Of a stretch of 27,722 bases of DNA, positions 18,601 through 23,281 are shown piece after piece. The translations under genes were made by a program, and so were the position numbers. The notes beneath the pieces were generated by a model. That model was not told where the DNA came from. It searched no databases and was given only the letters and a program-made list of their open reading frames with translations. The stretch is taken from the NCBI GenBank assembly GCA_934546745.1, contig CAKTDV010000028.1:1-27722 (forward strand), in the 5' to 3' direction. Position 1 is the stretch's first letter. Each line of letters begins with the position of its first letter. The DNA is from an uncultured Desulfovibrio sp. Lineage in GTDB: Bacteria; Desulfobacterota; Desulfovibrionia; Desulfovibrionales; Desulfovibrionaceae.

Positions 18601-19926
18601 ACAGGTTCGGAAGCCTTTGTCGTGACCGTGACGGACGAATTTGGCGCAAGCAGTACGAAAACCGTGAACGTCGATCTCCTCGTCCGCAACGTCAATCCCA
18701 CGGCCTCTTCCGGCCATGTGGATCTGAACACATGGCGCGGGGGCGGACAGGCCTCCGGCGCGGTTCAGCTGGCCGATGCCGACGGTGATACCGTCACGGT
18801 GAGCGCCGTCACCGGCCTTGCCGAAGGCGTCTGGGGCACGGCCCCCGACGGCACGCCCGCCTTTGTGGCCAAGGGTACCTGGGGCCAGCTCTACCTGCGC
18901 CAGAACGGCTCCTTTGACTATGTGCTGCATGCCAGTGCGCAGGGGGCCAGCGGCACGGAACACTTCGCCTTCACCGTACAGGACGGCTTCGGGGGCACGG
19001 CCTCCGGCTCCATTGACATCAATCTGGATGACGCCAATGCCGCCCCTGTCATCAGTGGCGACATCAGCGCGGCCATTGGCGGCGATATCGAACAGTACCG
19101 GGACGGCATTGTCCGGGAAAGCGGCCAGATGACGTGGAGCGATGCGGACGGTGACGACATCGCCTTCATCATCGTGGGCGGGGAGACCCTGCCCGCCTCC
19201 GGCACGGTGACGGTGGAGGGGCGCTACGGATCGCTTGCCCTGACCACGGACGGCGGCAACACCGCCTCCTGGGTCTATACCCTGCATCCCGGCCTTGATG
19301 CCGATGGCATTGTGGATACGGACAACTTCAGCGTTGTTGTCCGCGATATCTACGGCGGCGAGAGTGTACAGCCACTGAGCATCAATCTTGCGCCGCTCTC
19401 GCATGTGCCGGAATGCGACGACATCAACCTGAACTGGGCCGTCACACCTTCAGGTGCACCCGTGTCGTACATGGAAGGCGTGCTCTCCTTCCGTGATACG
19501 GACATGAACTACGATCCGGAAGAAACCCTGATCCTGAGCGTCAACGGTACGGCAGTCACCGAGGAAGCCATCCTGACAGGGCGTTATGGTCAGTTGACCA
19601 TCAGCCCGGACGGTTCTTTCACGTACACCACGACGCACATAGGCGAAGCCCTGCTGGAGGACTTCACCTACACGGCCACGGACAAAGCGGGCAACGTTGC
19701 CGAAGCGCATCTGTACATCCGTCTGGGTGACGGCGCGCCCGCCTTCCCCAACACCGGTGGCACCGGCGAGGGCATCTTCTCCGCTGTGGACGGGACATTG
19801 GCGACCTTCATGGATGCCGCCGCCGTCCCCGGCACGGAGGCAACACCCACCCTGCCCGAACCGGTGGAAGTGGCGCTTGCCAACGTCCCCTTGCCCTACG
19901 ACGTGGACGCCACGCAGCACATCTAA
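7750..19926 (+). CDS. Giant type I-secreted adhesin, main and C-terminal part
   Basis: 4058 residues from the first in-frame GTG, but this is not a credible independent start: no ribosome binding site precedes it and homology runs straight through from the upstream ORF. Contents in order: further long units with closing motifs at 8332, 9367, 10435, 11479, 12673, 14184, 15081 and degenerate ones near 15990 and 16774; a Gly/Ser-rich linker (13276-13665) between the motifs at 12673 and 14184; seven VCBS/cadherin-like units (about 17248-19735); and a ~65-residue tail ending in VPLPYDVDATQHI. I see no RTX nonapeptide block, which many such adhesins carry before the secretion signal; the tail presumably holds the uncleaved C-terminal type I signal. 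Many Asp/Asn/Gly turns suggest calcium-stiffened domains. The ABC/HlyD pair at 23282-26363 is the likely exporter. TolC, LapG and LapD homologues are absent from this window. Confidence 0.9.
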   Translation: MAVEYDGYLTPEATAAGNGNDEADASNNVAVTDVGVRFRWDALAGEFTLTPETAFEGDQSGQHTGDLTARGGATLTIAPQDASEVLTRLTLDYDASHGDLVLTVGGTSLTLASGAELSFAFDPAEPTRIVSLTTGGETHTVPGLTLRELTSGGLRYVPHEGDNDDADVPVRIEADTRETTTGVTGSLSLSAVVVVDAVADRPVETASALIVTNGKNGTVIVNEAKNMDSVDVTLQASFSDYADGSERHYFFVANQYLASLEGLPTGIRQLDATEAADIAANAGLEDGYFVLEVSDAYLAASAGAVDITLTAHLDGAKLPDEERPLHLDIKAGAIEHQGVNTPTGDDLGGGHGQDASAANNVSLVDMGLDIRYARLDNAFAVTVTGAHEGDAPNQHVGNLLPAGGATVDFAPTDTSEVFDTLSVAYADGDGSLYLDLSTREQGNVRVELPDGAQLAFTYRNEGAGATICAAVSITTPEGDVTHTLVPQLSLRDLLGGGRLHYIPDSGSQNDADVSITFSGMSRETATGEKGAFSHEVTVVVDAVADRPEALGEAGNAATGHTALEPGVPFPISLSVNFGADTADGSERHYLFISRDYLDALTVPTELAGSLTLLNADQANEVCAHIDGPGGLPGATADTYFVLEADNAWLRASNGAVDVSLLGTLKSAAGLAALGASEGDALTLAMKAVSVEHDGFQTVTGTDLGGGHGQDSDAANNVAVVDASARFGYALADGDILAKADPAFEGDQPRQHTGDRSTEGGAAITLAPEDASEVFRSLTFTYDGSHGSLTLTAPDGTSVRLEDGATLSFTYDAVELTRCVAVAVRQPGDTAPSATLSFTDAAGFGMYLPELTASSLKYVPTAGDDSDADVTVSYAGVVRETESGAETRVNGSLDVVVDAVADMPREASGSAASASAARPGVMPGEPVAIHLEATFDDYADGSEAHYVFLAREHLPALNGVPLGVDEVTDPVDLAAIFSALARTDGTGIHAGSGAAADYHVLRVSDAYLAAHNGAFSMDMTVTAGAKGVYPVDAAAVSVEYGGYRTDTANADGSGANADVTAENNVAVAGMGFDIVVREFEPGYVSAALASEWVYENDRSRGNEAYHAPDDNGDRDHGTGILFSGQGEGNVIAAVTFEYAMPSNGSATPHRIESLREDGTPNPGVSIVYNTTSRPGFVTVTVTAADPYAGVGDLFFVPGDNYDNEDVDITVTHVDVADPWLRQTTLDDPDWGHGVEPGGAALHVRVDAVAQAPEVGNFAVDHDSGNPVKAGDVLHITGEISFEDTADGSEEHFILLEIQDGYYPDAVTLEYDGRTVSIPITHYSSEPARAANYTLQQLVTADDGQPHLFIKLPVDGALAGLAGAVLPERMDGIALKAAYQTREWSAEGASLHFAAIAAEDVENVREYDANWNIVNDELPFDRQLEQHVPGLKVTANNTAVTVAAQGAYVYWDETDSDALNFRGYVFENDRPADNQRDPAYWLRREAPLRDTVYSYPSAPELTPADAATGRDYGTGMELEIPEHTRQISITELAGNQGNGDFYFLPETVWQAYRNQSPAPAADTALASYRVEPDGTAATAPADAAYTLVFIPSHEPYNDAHGETNASHKDNDFRFSYELMADQYGPDGTLRGQKKFLGDDLVIRVDAVANQAEIVSAATAGTEPFSLWNVPDSTSSFELTVDFHDLDATEDHYILVEMPPNFAFRCGDYLYQPGAAGSVSPQDQSAFYTHVMTSASGEQTFIRYYKIPVNMADIDPVTGRCTVQVEFLRQPGMPAVADYPSSQNLTYGALTEDKTASRWDSWDPTAENFVNRKGADGEYTYDNNTSVILRNGIGNGADDDHYNPGWLPGGSISGGGSGGSGGGSGSDGSGGGGGGGGGSGSGSGGGGGGGGHSTITWGGGPGGGWSGGVWPGHGGGGGGWGSGGRLDDFWNPSGPGGGGSWWKDKTSGGGSGGGGSTSIDDWVPGGGGGWSGLPDDPDSPYGPSGPSEDENRWIASRGEGLALEWAFENSTPLGYTEAGQYNAVMPTRIYLTGERPGAATLKIFIPNGDAEQLIDYQGNPLPWILRDVPEYTRATLALKGNPPVPPLSYTDVGTGWEYTIPVQNGHLQADQQLFMMLAPDSMGEDFQIGVSWYDANGTQLSTGKVDVLVDAVAQWANFSFEKGHEDGVYGVTGDEPSTLVRTELDVAFLDQDGSESNFLLVEKIPGVLPLHANGNGGYDAPEEVYLEGRTYYLITPSQTELETNKVALEVSVNEDLLSPMYVEKDIEHQGQTFTGVRLRVGTLTMEGQTGVPAMGGEPANWEYTLDNNTALNLREDALTIVVSRANGEGGNSAIMTKETATPDDNLLWLDPEDPARALNLTMDGNDALASLIFTEASGNGEFFYRDGAGVLHPLPLHVDMAQAYREGRIGHRQNRYDDTDARLTWSATVKDGLTDDTDVVAGTLTVAVDAVASAEEIHLGYPALDRDAGTLTQTLTFDDHEGNEQHFAVIAPDLYRVVDRQAQVRDGSGQWHAVDVETIFDPSGNPYYAVRLDGLLDSTGAATVRFGLHELNVPGIARFPVISGGVSVEPNTGYSATDREMDLKDNWAINTKAEFVSQGVVDTDSLAFVIDDPVTEDDPAGAAIALSGDLAENDALMSATLTLAPQAGAAPFAGAAGEQIATVIYDGQCFAVTLDAAGAASADVSFGAGFDPAADFRLIWGVAHMEQGQPVVTAWNHAVDGPLDLRAACLVRNQLSGQTASVTGADADGVTLVARADAADGVSGVMSAVNGQPAQPGASVGAAADTVTVTLSAAFADVDGSESHALLLEVPTGWQVTTPADGTFETREGVRYYRVTVESTRTDPSVDVTLVAPDTLNQSVTLRTGAVAVEANGDEAFTQGAAVALPVSDVSASGVSAPLAPVLEDGLLSLEALGRAALVGNDGNDVLQSVTFTDLAGGSLVMADGSPAGTMTLTAAQLASGGYFYRPAANYAGETDAQGRPLPVTLTYDALLGESDTGATALLTGQTLAVTVTPVADAPEQVGGSAAAGLGAVQTGHKALVAVTLDATFPDADGSEEHFFVLAAPKGVAVASGDGYGVNLLTAAEAAALNLPDAFPADAPLYKVTLTAADRASVALSVNLEVTTTLYNGGDLHVLGASSELRQDGSRDYARSDAHNLPLPPAIGHDIGNNAPAPVESAATLDSLRAASVTGTLDMDVDPDGDAVVPGGLAFGATTGVRTTVDGRDCYSVQGDYGTLHLFDGGEWRYDRDPAHQGAAGQEVFTYTLKDAYGGEGQGAITVTLTNANTAPVAEAFTARLDSARQSATTDMLVFQDAEGDAVSVAGVNGSTARVNLGTADAPRWGFRVAGDYGTLDVWEADGQWRYSYTLDAAHRGETEDERFTLTLRDAYGMEAQASLAIDLFNANVSPVAGNAAAGLDTLRDPGRETGGNLAVSDADGDTVSLKAASGYGGAAGVWATDGNGQPALVATGQHGTLYLYDDGAGSLRYRYVLTDTAAGGVDATETFTYTVDDGYLGTASASIVITLDKTNNAPEITGNLTPALDTLRDADGVTEGALTFSDPDYSAAAGRHDRVTLSGVAYGAVAGVADGQGGFTVDGTWGVFHMAASGDYTYTLRPEHAGVTGSEAFVVTVTDEFGASSTKTVNVDLLVRNVNPTASSGHVDLNTWRGGGQASGAVQLADADGDTVTVSAVTGLAEGVWGTAPDGTPAFVAKGTWGQLYLRQNGSFDYVLHASAQGASGTEHFAFTVQDGFGGTASGSIDINLDDANAAPVISGDISAAIGGDIEQYRDGIVRESGQMTWSDADGDDIAFIIVGGETLPASGTVTVEGRYGSLALTTDGGNTASWVYTLHPGLDADGIVDTDNFSVVVRDIYGGESVQPLSINLAPLSHVPECDDINLNWAVTPSGAPVSYMEGVLSFRDTDMNYDPEETLILSVNGTAVTEEAILTGRYGQLTISPDGSFTYTTTHIGEALLEDFTYTATDKAGNVAEAHLYIRLGDGAPAFPNTGGTGEGIFSAVDGTLATFMDAAAVPGTEATPTLPEPVEVALANVPLPYDVDATQHI
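13276..13665 (+). repeat. Gly/Ser-rich low-complexity linker within the adhesin
   Basis: About 130 residues are dominated by Gly and Ser, with runs of up to nine Gly and scattered Trp (GGGWSGG, GGGSWWKDK, GGGGGWSG). It separates the regularly spaced units from the more divergent C-terminal half. It probably acts as a flexible hinge or spacer. The coding strand is very G-rich here, with many GG doublets at short spacing. The region is prone to slippage and to sequencing error, yet the frame stays open through it. Confidence 0.85.
17248..19735 (+). repeat. Seven VCBS/cadherin-like repeats near the adhesin C-terminus
   Basis: Units begin with an N-x-x-P signature (NNAPAPVES, NANTAPVAE, NANVSPVAG, NNAPEITGN, NVNPTASSG, NANAAPVISGD-like, then HVPECDD) at about 17248, 17587, 17946, 18316, 18685, 19033 and 19397, spaced 339-370 bp. 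Each carries a GxYGTLxL strand, then FTYTxxDxxGG and a final hydrophobic VTL strand, which is the VCBS/bacterial cadherin pattern. Such arrays commonly form a stalk close to the secretion end of type I adhesins. Confidence 0.8.
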
Positions 19927-19941
19927 GCCCCCGAACAAAAA

Positions 19942-19980
19942 CCACCTTGGCCCGCGCGTGAAACGCGCGGGCCAAGGTGG
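19942..19980 (+). terminator. Perfect hairpin after the adhesin gene
   Basis: An 18-base arm (19942-19959) pairs perfectly with 19963-19980 around a GAA loop, starting 16 bases after the adhesin stop. The stem is very GC-rich. There is no T-run on the plus-strand 3' side (ACGATGCG follows), whereas an A-rich tract precedes it, so by the textbook rule it is a better terminator for minus-strand transcription. It may still stop or stabilise the adhesin mRNA, or allow partial read-through to flagellin. Confidence 0.65.
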
Positions 19981-20038
19981 ACGATGCGTTGCCGTCAGGC
20001 CCCAGTGGCCGTTTCACTGTTCTCCTTCTACCTCCTGC

Positions 20039-20042
20039 GGAG
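20039..20042 (+). promoter_or_regulatory. Ribosome binding site fixing the flagellin start
   Basis: GGAG is nine bases before the ATG at 20052. The reading frame is open further upstream (from 19977, inside the hairpin), but only the 20052 start gives the conserved short flagellin N-terminus beginning MSSSIHHNL. Confidence 0.6.
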
Positions 20043-20051
20043 ATGTTATAT

Positions 20052-21047
20052 ATGTCCTCCTCCATCCACCACAATCTCATGGCCGCCAACACCAGCCGTA
20101 ATCTTACCTCGCACTATTCCCGGCTTTCGGATTCCGTGCGCCGTCTCTCCACGGGCCTGCGCGTGGAACGTGCGGCGGATGACGCCGCCGGGCTGGCCAT
20201 ACGGGAACTCATGCGGGCGGACATGGCTTCTCTCTATCAGGGGGCGCGGAATATTAATGATGCCATTTCGTTAATACAAACAGCCGACGGTGCGCTGGGC
20301 GTCATTGACGAAAAGCTCATCCGCATGAAGGAACTGGCCGAACAGGCAGCCACAGGTACCTACGACTCCACCCAGCGCCTGATGATCGACAGCGAATTCC
20401 AGCAAATGGCCTCGGAAATTGAACGCATCGCCCGTGCCACGGATTTCAACGGCATCCATCTGCTGGACGGATCGTTGAGTGGCGCGCACGACGGCAGCGG
20501 CCTCACCTCCACAGGTGCGCTCAAGGTGCATTTTGGTACGGCCAACGACAGCGCCGAAGACTATTACTACGTGGAAATCGGCGACGCCACCCTGAAGGGT
20601 CTTGGTCTGCTGGATGTGGTGGAAGGTGCCAACGGCGGTAACCAGAACGCTGGAGCTGGCGGCGGACAGGGAGGAGCTGGGGCCGGTGGAACAACATATG
20701 GGGGGGTACCTATATTAAGTGATAAGTTACAACAGGGAGTGAGGGGGCAATTTACATCGGGCATTATTCCATTTGTAATTCCGAAAGGAACAAAAAATTT
20801 ACTTTTATCACTAGGCGTTCATGGACAAAATGATGATATTAATATTTTTACGAGAGATGGCAAACATATAGCAGGTACCTTCCTGCAAAACTGGCTACCA
20901 AATACACAAGTATCGCCAAATGACATTCTTAAAGAAAGTAATGGCTTTCTTCTTGGCGCAACCTATGCTAGCAATATGTTGAACGGTAATGGCCTCGAAG
21001 TCCCATACAGCAGAGCTTCCCCTCAGCTTTTTTTTATAGTGGAATGA
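20052..21047 (+). CDS. Flagellin, N-terminal and central part (frame broken at a T8 run)
   Basis: 331 residues as read. Residues 1 to about 140 are the conserved flagellin D0/D1 N-terminus: LSTGLRVERAADDAAGLAI, then RNINDAISLIQTADGAL, RMKELAEQAATGTYDSTQR and ATDFNGIHLLDG. From about residue 195 a Gly-rich linker (GGNQNAGAGGGQGGAGAGG) leads into an AT-rich beta domain (PFVIPKGTKNLLLSLG, DDINIFTRDGKHIAGT) that resembles PPC-type sandwiches; that family call is tentative. The frame ends in a TGA at 21045-21047 after eight T (21028-21035). With nine T the frame would continue into the next ORF, which completes the same domain and supplies the flagellin C-terminus. The product would be a filament subunit with a large surface-exposed insertion. 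GC drops sharply at about 20690, suggesting the exposed domain was replaced by lateral exchange. Confidence 0.88.
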   Translation: MSSSIHHNLMAANTSRNLTSHYSRLSDSVRRLSTGLRVERAADDAAGLAIRELMRADMASLYQGARNINDAISLIQTADGALGVIDEKLIRMKELAEQAATGTYDSTQRLMIDSEFQQMASEIERIARATDFNGIHLLDGSLSGAHDGSGLTSTGALKVHFGTANDSAEDYYYVEIGDATLKGLGLLDVVEGANGGNQNAGAGGGQGGAGAGGTTYGGVPILSDKLQQGVRGQFTSGIIPFVIPKGTKNLLLSLGVHGQNDDINIFTRDGKHIAGTFLQNWLPNTQVSPNDILKESNGFLLGATYASNMLNGNGLEVPYSRASPQLFFIVE

Positions 21048-21583
21048 ATATAAGTTATACAGGTAGTGGAAGCCATCTTTCTCCTTGGAATGTAGTGGAA
21101 GAATTAACTATAGATAATGTTACTGAAGACTTAATTTTAATTATTAATGGAGAAGGCTTGTTTAGTCTTCAAGCTAACTGGACAGACATGCCCACTCCGG
21201 GAGCGCAACCCGGCGGTAACCCCGGCATACCCCCCGCGCCCGGTGGCGACCCGGACATGGACGATGAAGATAAAGAAGTCATGTCCATCAAAACGCAGGA
21301 GCTGGCGCAGAAAGGCATTGTGCGTATCAACGACGCCATTGTGCGCAAGGATCAAATCCGCTCCCACTTGGGAGCCGTGCAAAACCGGCTGGAAAACACC
21401 GTGACCAACATCAATATACAGGCCGAAAACCTCCAAAGCGCCGAATCCCGCATTTCCGATGCCGACATCGCCACGGAAATGACCAACTTCGCCCGCACCC
21501 AGATCCTCTCCCAAACCGCCGTCTCCATGCTCGCCCAGGCCAACTCCTTCCCCCACATGCTCATGGAGCTTATCGAGGGGTAG
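21044..21583 (+). CDS. Flagellin, remainder of central domain and C-terminal part
   Basis: 179 residues; its ATG overlaps the preceding TGA (ATGA), but the frame is also open upstream through AFFYSG, so this is most likely the same gene after a one-base shift rather than a new start. The first ~45 residues finish the AT-rich beta domain (EELTIDNVTEDLILIING, GLFSLQANW). A Pro/Gly linker follows (PTPGAQPGGNPGIPPAPGG), then the conserved D1/D0 C-terminus: INDAIVRKDQIRSHLGAVQN, RLENTVTNINIQAENLQ, ESRISDADIATEMTNF and ILSQTAVSMLAQAN. Intact, the flagellin would be about 511 residues, much longer than the ~290 typical of small flagellins. Translational coupling through ATGA could also yield a separate C-terminal fragment, which alone should not build a filament. 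Confidence 0.85.
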   Translation: MNISYTGSGSHLSPWNVVEELTIDNVTEDLILIINGEGLFSLQANWTDMPTPGAQPGGNPGIPPAPGGDPDMDDEDKEVMSIKTQELAQKGIVRINDAIVRKDQIRSHLGAVQNRLENTVTNINIQAENLQSAESRISDADIATEMTNFARTQILSQTAVSMLAQANSFPHMLMELIEG

Positions 21584-21615
21584 GGGGAAGCAAAGTCATG
21601 GGCAAGGAATAAGAT

Positions 21616-22377
21616 ATGAAAAAACAGACTCATTTTATTTCTCAAAGTGTCACTTATAAAAACAATTATTATATTGATAAACCAAATGAAGACTATATTA
21701 TTGCGGACGATAGCAAGGGAATATATATTTTGCTTGATGGTGTATCTGTCGATAGAAAAAATGACAAATATCCCTGCCCAAGCCCAGCTTTAAAAGCTTC
21801 AACAATTTTTGCCACTACTGTCTATAAATATCTCATCAAAGAAAAAGAAGACAATGACTATATTTCCTCAATAAAATTGAGTATTAAAGAGGGAAACAAA
21901 ATGTTGTACTATTTCAATAAAAAAAATAAATATCCAGTCCCTGCAGGTACAGTTGGAATAATTTCTATAATAAAAGAATATTATTTGTATTACGCTTATA
22001 TTGGAGATTGTTTTGGAAGGATTATTTCAGAAAATAATATATATACTTTCACAAAAGAACAAACATATTTGGTACGTATCCATAAAAATGAATTGACAAA
22101 AAACGAAATCCGTTTATCAATTTGTAACAATATACACCATCCATACGGTTATGGGGTATACAATGGTTCAAAAAATGCTCTTGATTTTGTCACAACTGGA
22201 GAAATATTCCTTCACAAAAATGACATTATTCTCCTAAATTCTGATGGCTACGAACCGTATTTAACAAATCTCTCTTATACTTTTTCTAAAGATATTTTTA
22301 CTTGCGCTTCACCTTCTGTAATTGGGGATAGAAAAACAGATGATCGTTCTCTTATCTTAATTAAGGAGAATATCTAA
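21616..22377 (+). CDS. PP2C-family (PPM) protein phosphatase
   Basis: 253 residues with no membrane segment or signal peptide. The metal-site motifs of PP2C phosphatases appear in the right order: NED at 24-26, DG at 41-42 (ILLDGVS), the IGD strand-turn at 129-131, SDG at 209-211 and DD at 242-243 (KTDDRSLILI). This makes an active Mn/Mg-dependent Ser/Thr phosphatase likely. The usual second Gly of the DGxGG motif is replaced (DGVSVD), a common variation in bacterial stand-alone enzymes. A clear AAGGA lies seven bases before the ATG. The gene follows flagellin by 32 nt on the same strand and ends exactly one base before the next start, so it is coupled to the membrane protein. It is far richer in A+T and Lys/Ile/Asn/Tyr than the adhesin, which points to recent acquisition. 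No kinase partner is present; the substrate is unknown. Confidence 0.78.
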   Translation: MKKQTHFISQSVTYKNNYYIDKPNEDYIIADDSKGIYILLDGVSVDRKNDKYPCPSPALKASTIFATTVYKYLIKEKEDNDYISSIKLSIKEGNKMLYYFNKKNKYPVPAGTVGIISIIKEYYLYYAYIGDCFGRIISENNIYTFTKEQTYLVRIHKNELTKNEIRLSICNNIHHPYGYGVYNGSKNALDFVTTGEIFLHKNDIILLNSDGYEPYLTNLSYTFSKDIFTCASPSVIGDRKTDDRSLILIKENI

Positions 22378-23268
22378 ATGCTTTATATAATAGCAAAAAT
22401 ACTAAAATATACAATAGTCCTTTTTATTATAACATTGCTTTTTGGTCTTGTTTATTACTTTAACAACGATCAAGGCGAAAATATATTTTACAATTCTATA
22501 TACTTTTCCTTTTGTATTTTGCTTAGCATTCCTTCGGGAGAAACAACGATAGAAATATTAAAATTTTGGATTGTTACACAAAAATTCGTAAACAATATAG
22601 TGATAGGAATATGTGCTGCTTTTATTTGTCAAGATATTACTTCAAAAAAACCTCCAATAGTTTTACCTCGTAAGCTGCTATTACGTAGGCGTACAAGTCC
22701 AGGAACAAATGGGCAGATAGCACTTGCTTTTGTTGTTGGAAATGAATACGGTTATGCTAGAAAATTGTATGATGTAACAGCAAAGTTGACATACACATTT
22801 AATGATGGATGCAATAATGCGAACACGCAATTATTTTACTCTGTGCAAACAATAAAAAATTATAATACATTTTATTTTGATATTAACCATTTTCCACCTC
22901 ATTTTATAGATTCCTTTTTTGACACAACAAAGCAAGGGCAAATTGATATTTTTTTACATGGAAAAGTAGGACCTTATTTACACAATTTTATACAAGAAAC
23001 GAAGTATTCAACAGCAGATATTATTATTGCAAAAAGAGCAGATCCTCATATAACATACACATTAAATATGAAAAAAACACATATTGTGATTAGGAATATA
23101 AAAAAATACATAAATTATATACACAATAAATTTATATTTAAAAATAAACATATAGATCTATCGACATATATAAAATGTTCAAATGAAGAACAAGAAAATA
23201 TTCTTTTAGAATTAAAAAGTTTGCAATGCAAACAATTTATTCTTAATGATTATATAAAAAATAAGTGA
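22378..23268 (+). CDS. Membrane protein with two helices and pore-loop-like segment; possible Kir-like channel
   Basis: 296 residues. One hydrophobic helix lies at about 7-28, a semi-hydrophobic pore-helix-like segment at 37-58 (FYNSIYFSFCILLSIPSGET) and a second helix at 68-86. A ~200-residue hydrophilic, beta-rich cytoplasmic part follows, starting with a basic patch (RKLLLRRR at 98-105) and then QIALAFVVGNEYGYARKLYDV, cut here into its key residues: GN at 121-122 and RK at 128-129. The order helix, pore loop, helix, beta domain is that of two-helix and inward-rectifier K+ channels, but the TxGYG filter is absent (SIPSGETT instead), so the ion, if any, is unknown. It might equally be a non-channel membrane sensor. 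The start abuts the phosphatase stop, implying co-translation. It ends 13 bp before the convergent HlyD stop. Very AT-rich. Confidence 0.55.
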   Translation: MLYIIAKILKYTIVLFIITLLFGLVYYFNNDQGENIFYNSIYFSFCILLSIPSGETTIEILKFWIVTQKFVNNIVIGICAAFICQDITSKKPPIVLPRKLLLRRRTSPGTNGQIALAFVVGNEYGYARKLYDVTAKLTYTFNDGCNNANTQLFYSVQTIKNYNTFYFDINHFPPHFIDSFFDTTKQGQIDIFLHGKVGPYLHNFIQETKYSTADIIIAKRADPHITYTLNMKKTHIVIRNIKKYINYIHNKFIFKNKHIDLSTYIKCSNEEQENILLELKSLQCKQFILNDYIKNK

Positions 23269-23281
23269 TTCTATTACTACC

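Noticed and set aside
20000..20020. Possible sigma-54 or sigma-28 promoter before flagellin
   Set aside because: A TGGC with partial spacing exists, but the -12 GC is GT, and no sigma-28 GCCGATAA-like box is seen in the 70-bp gap.
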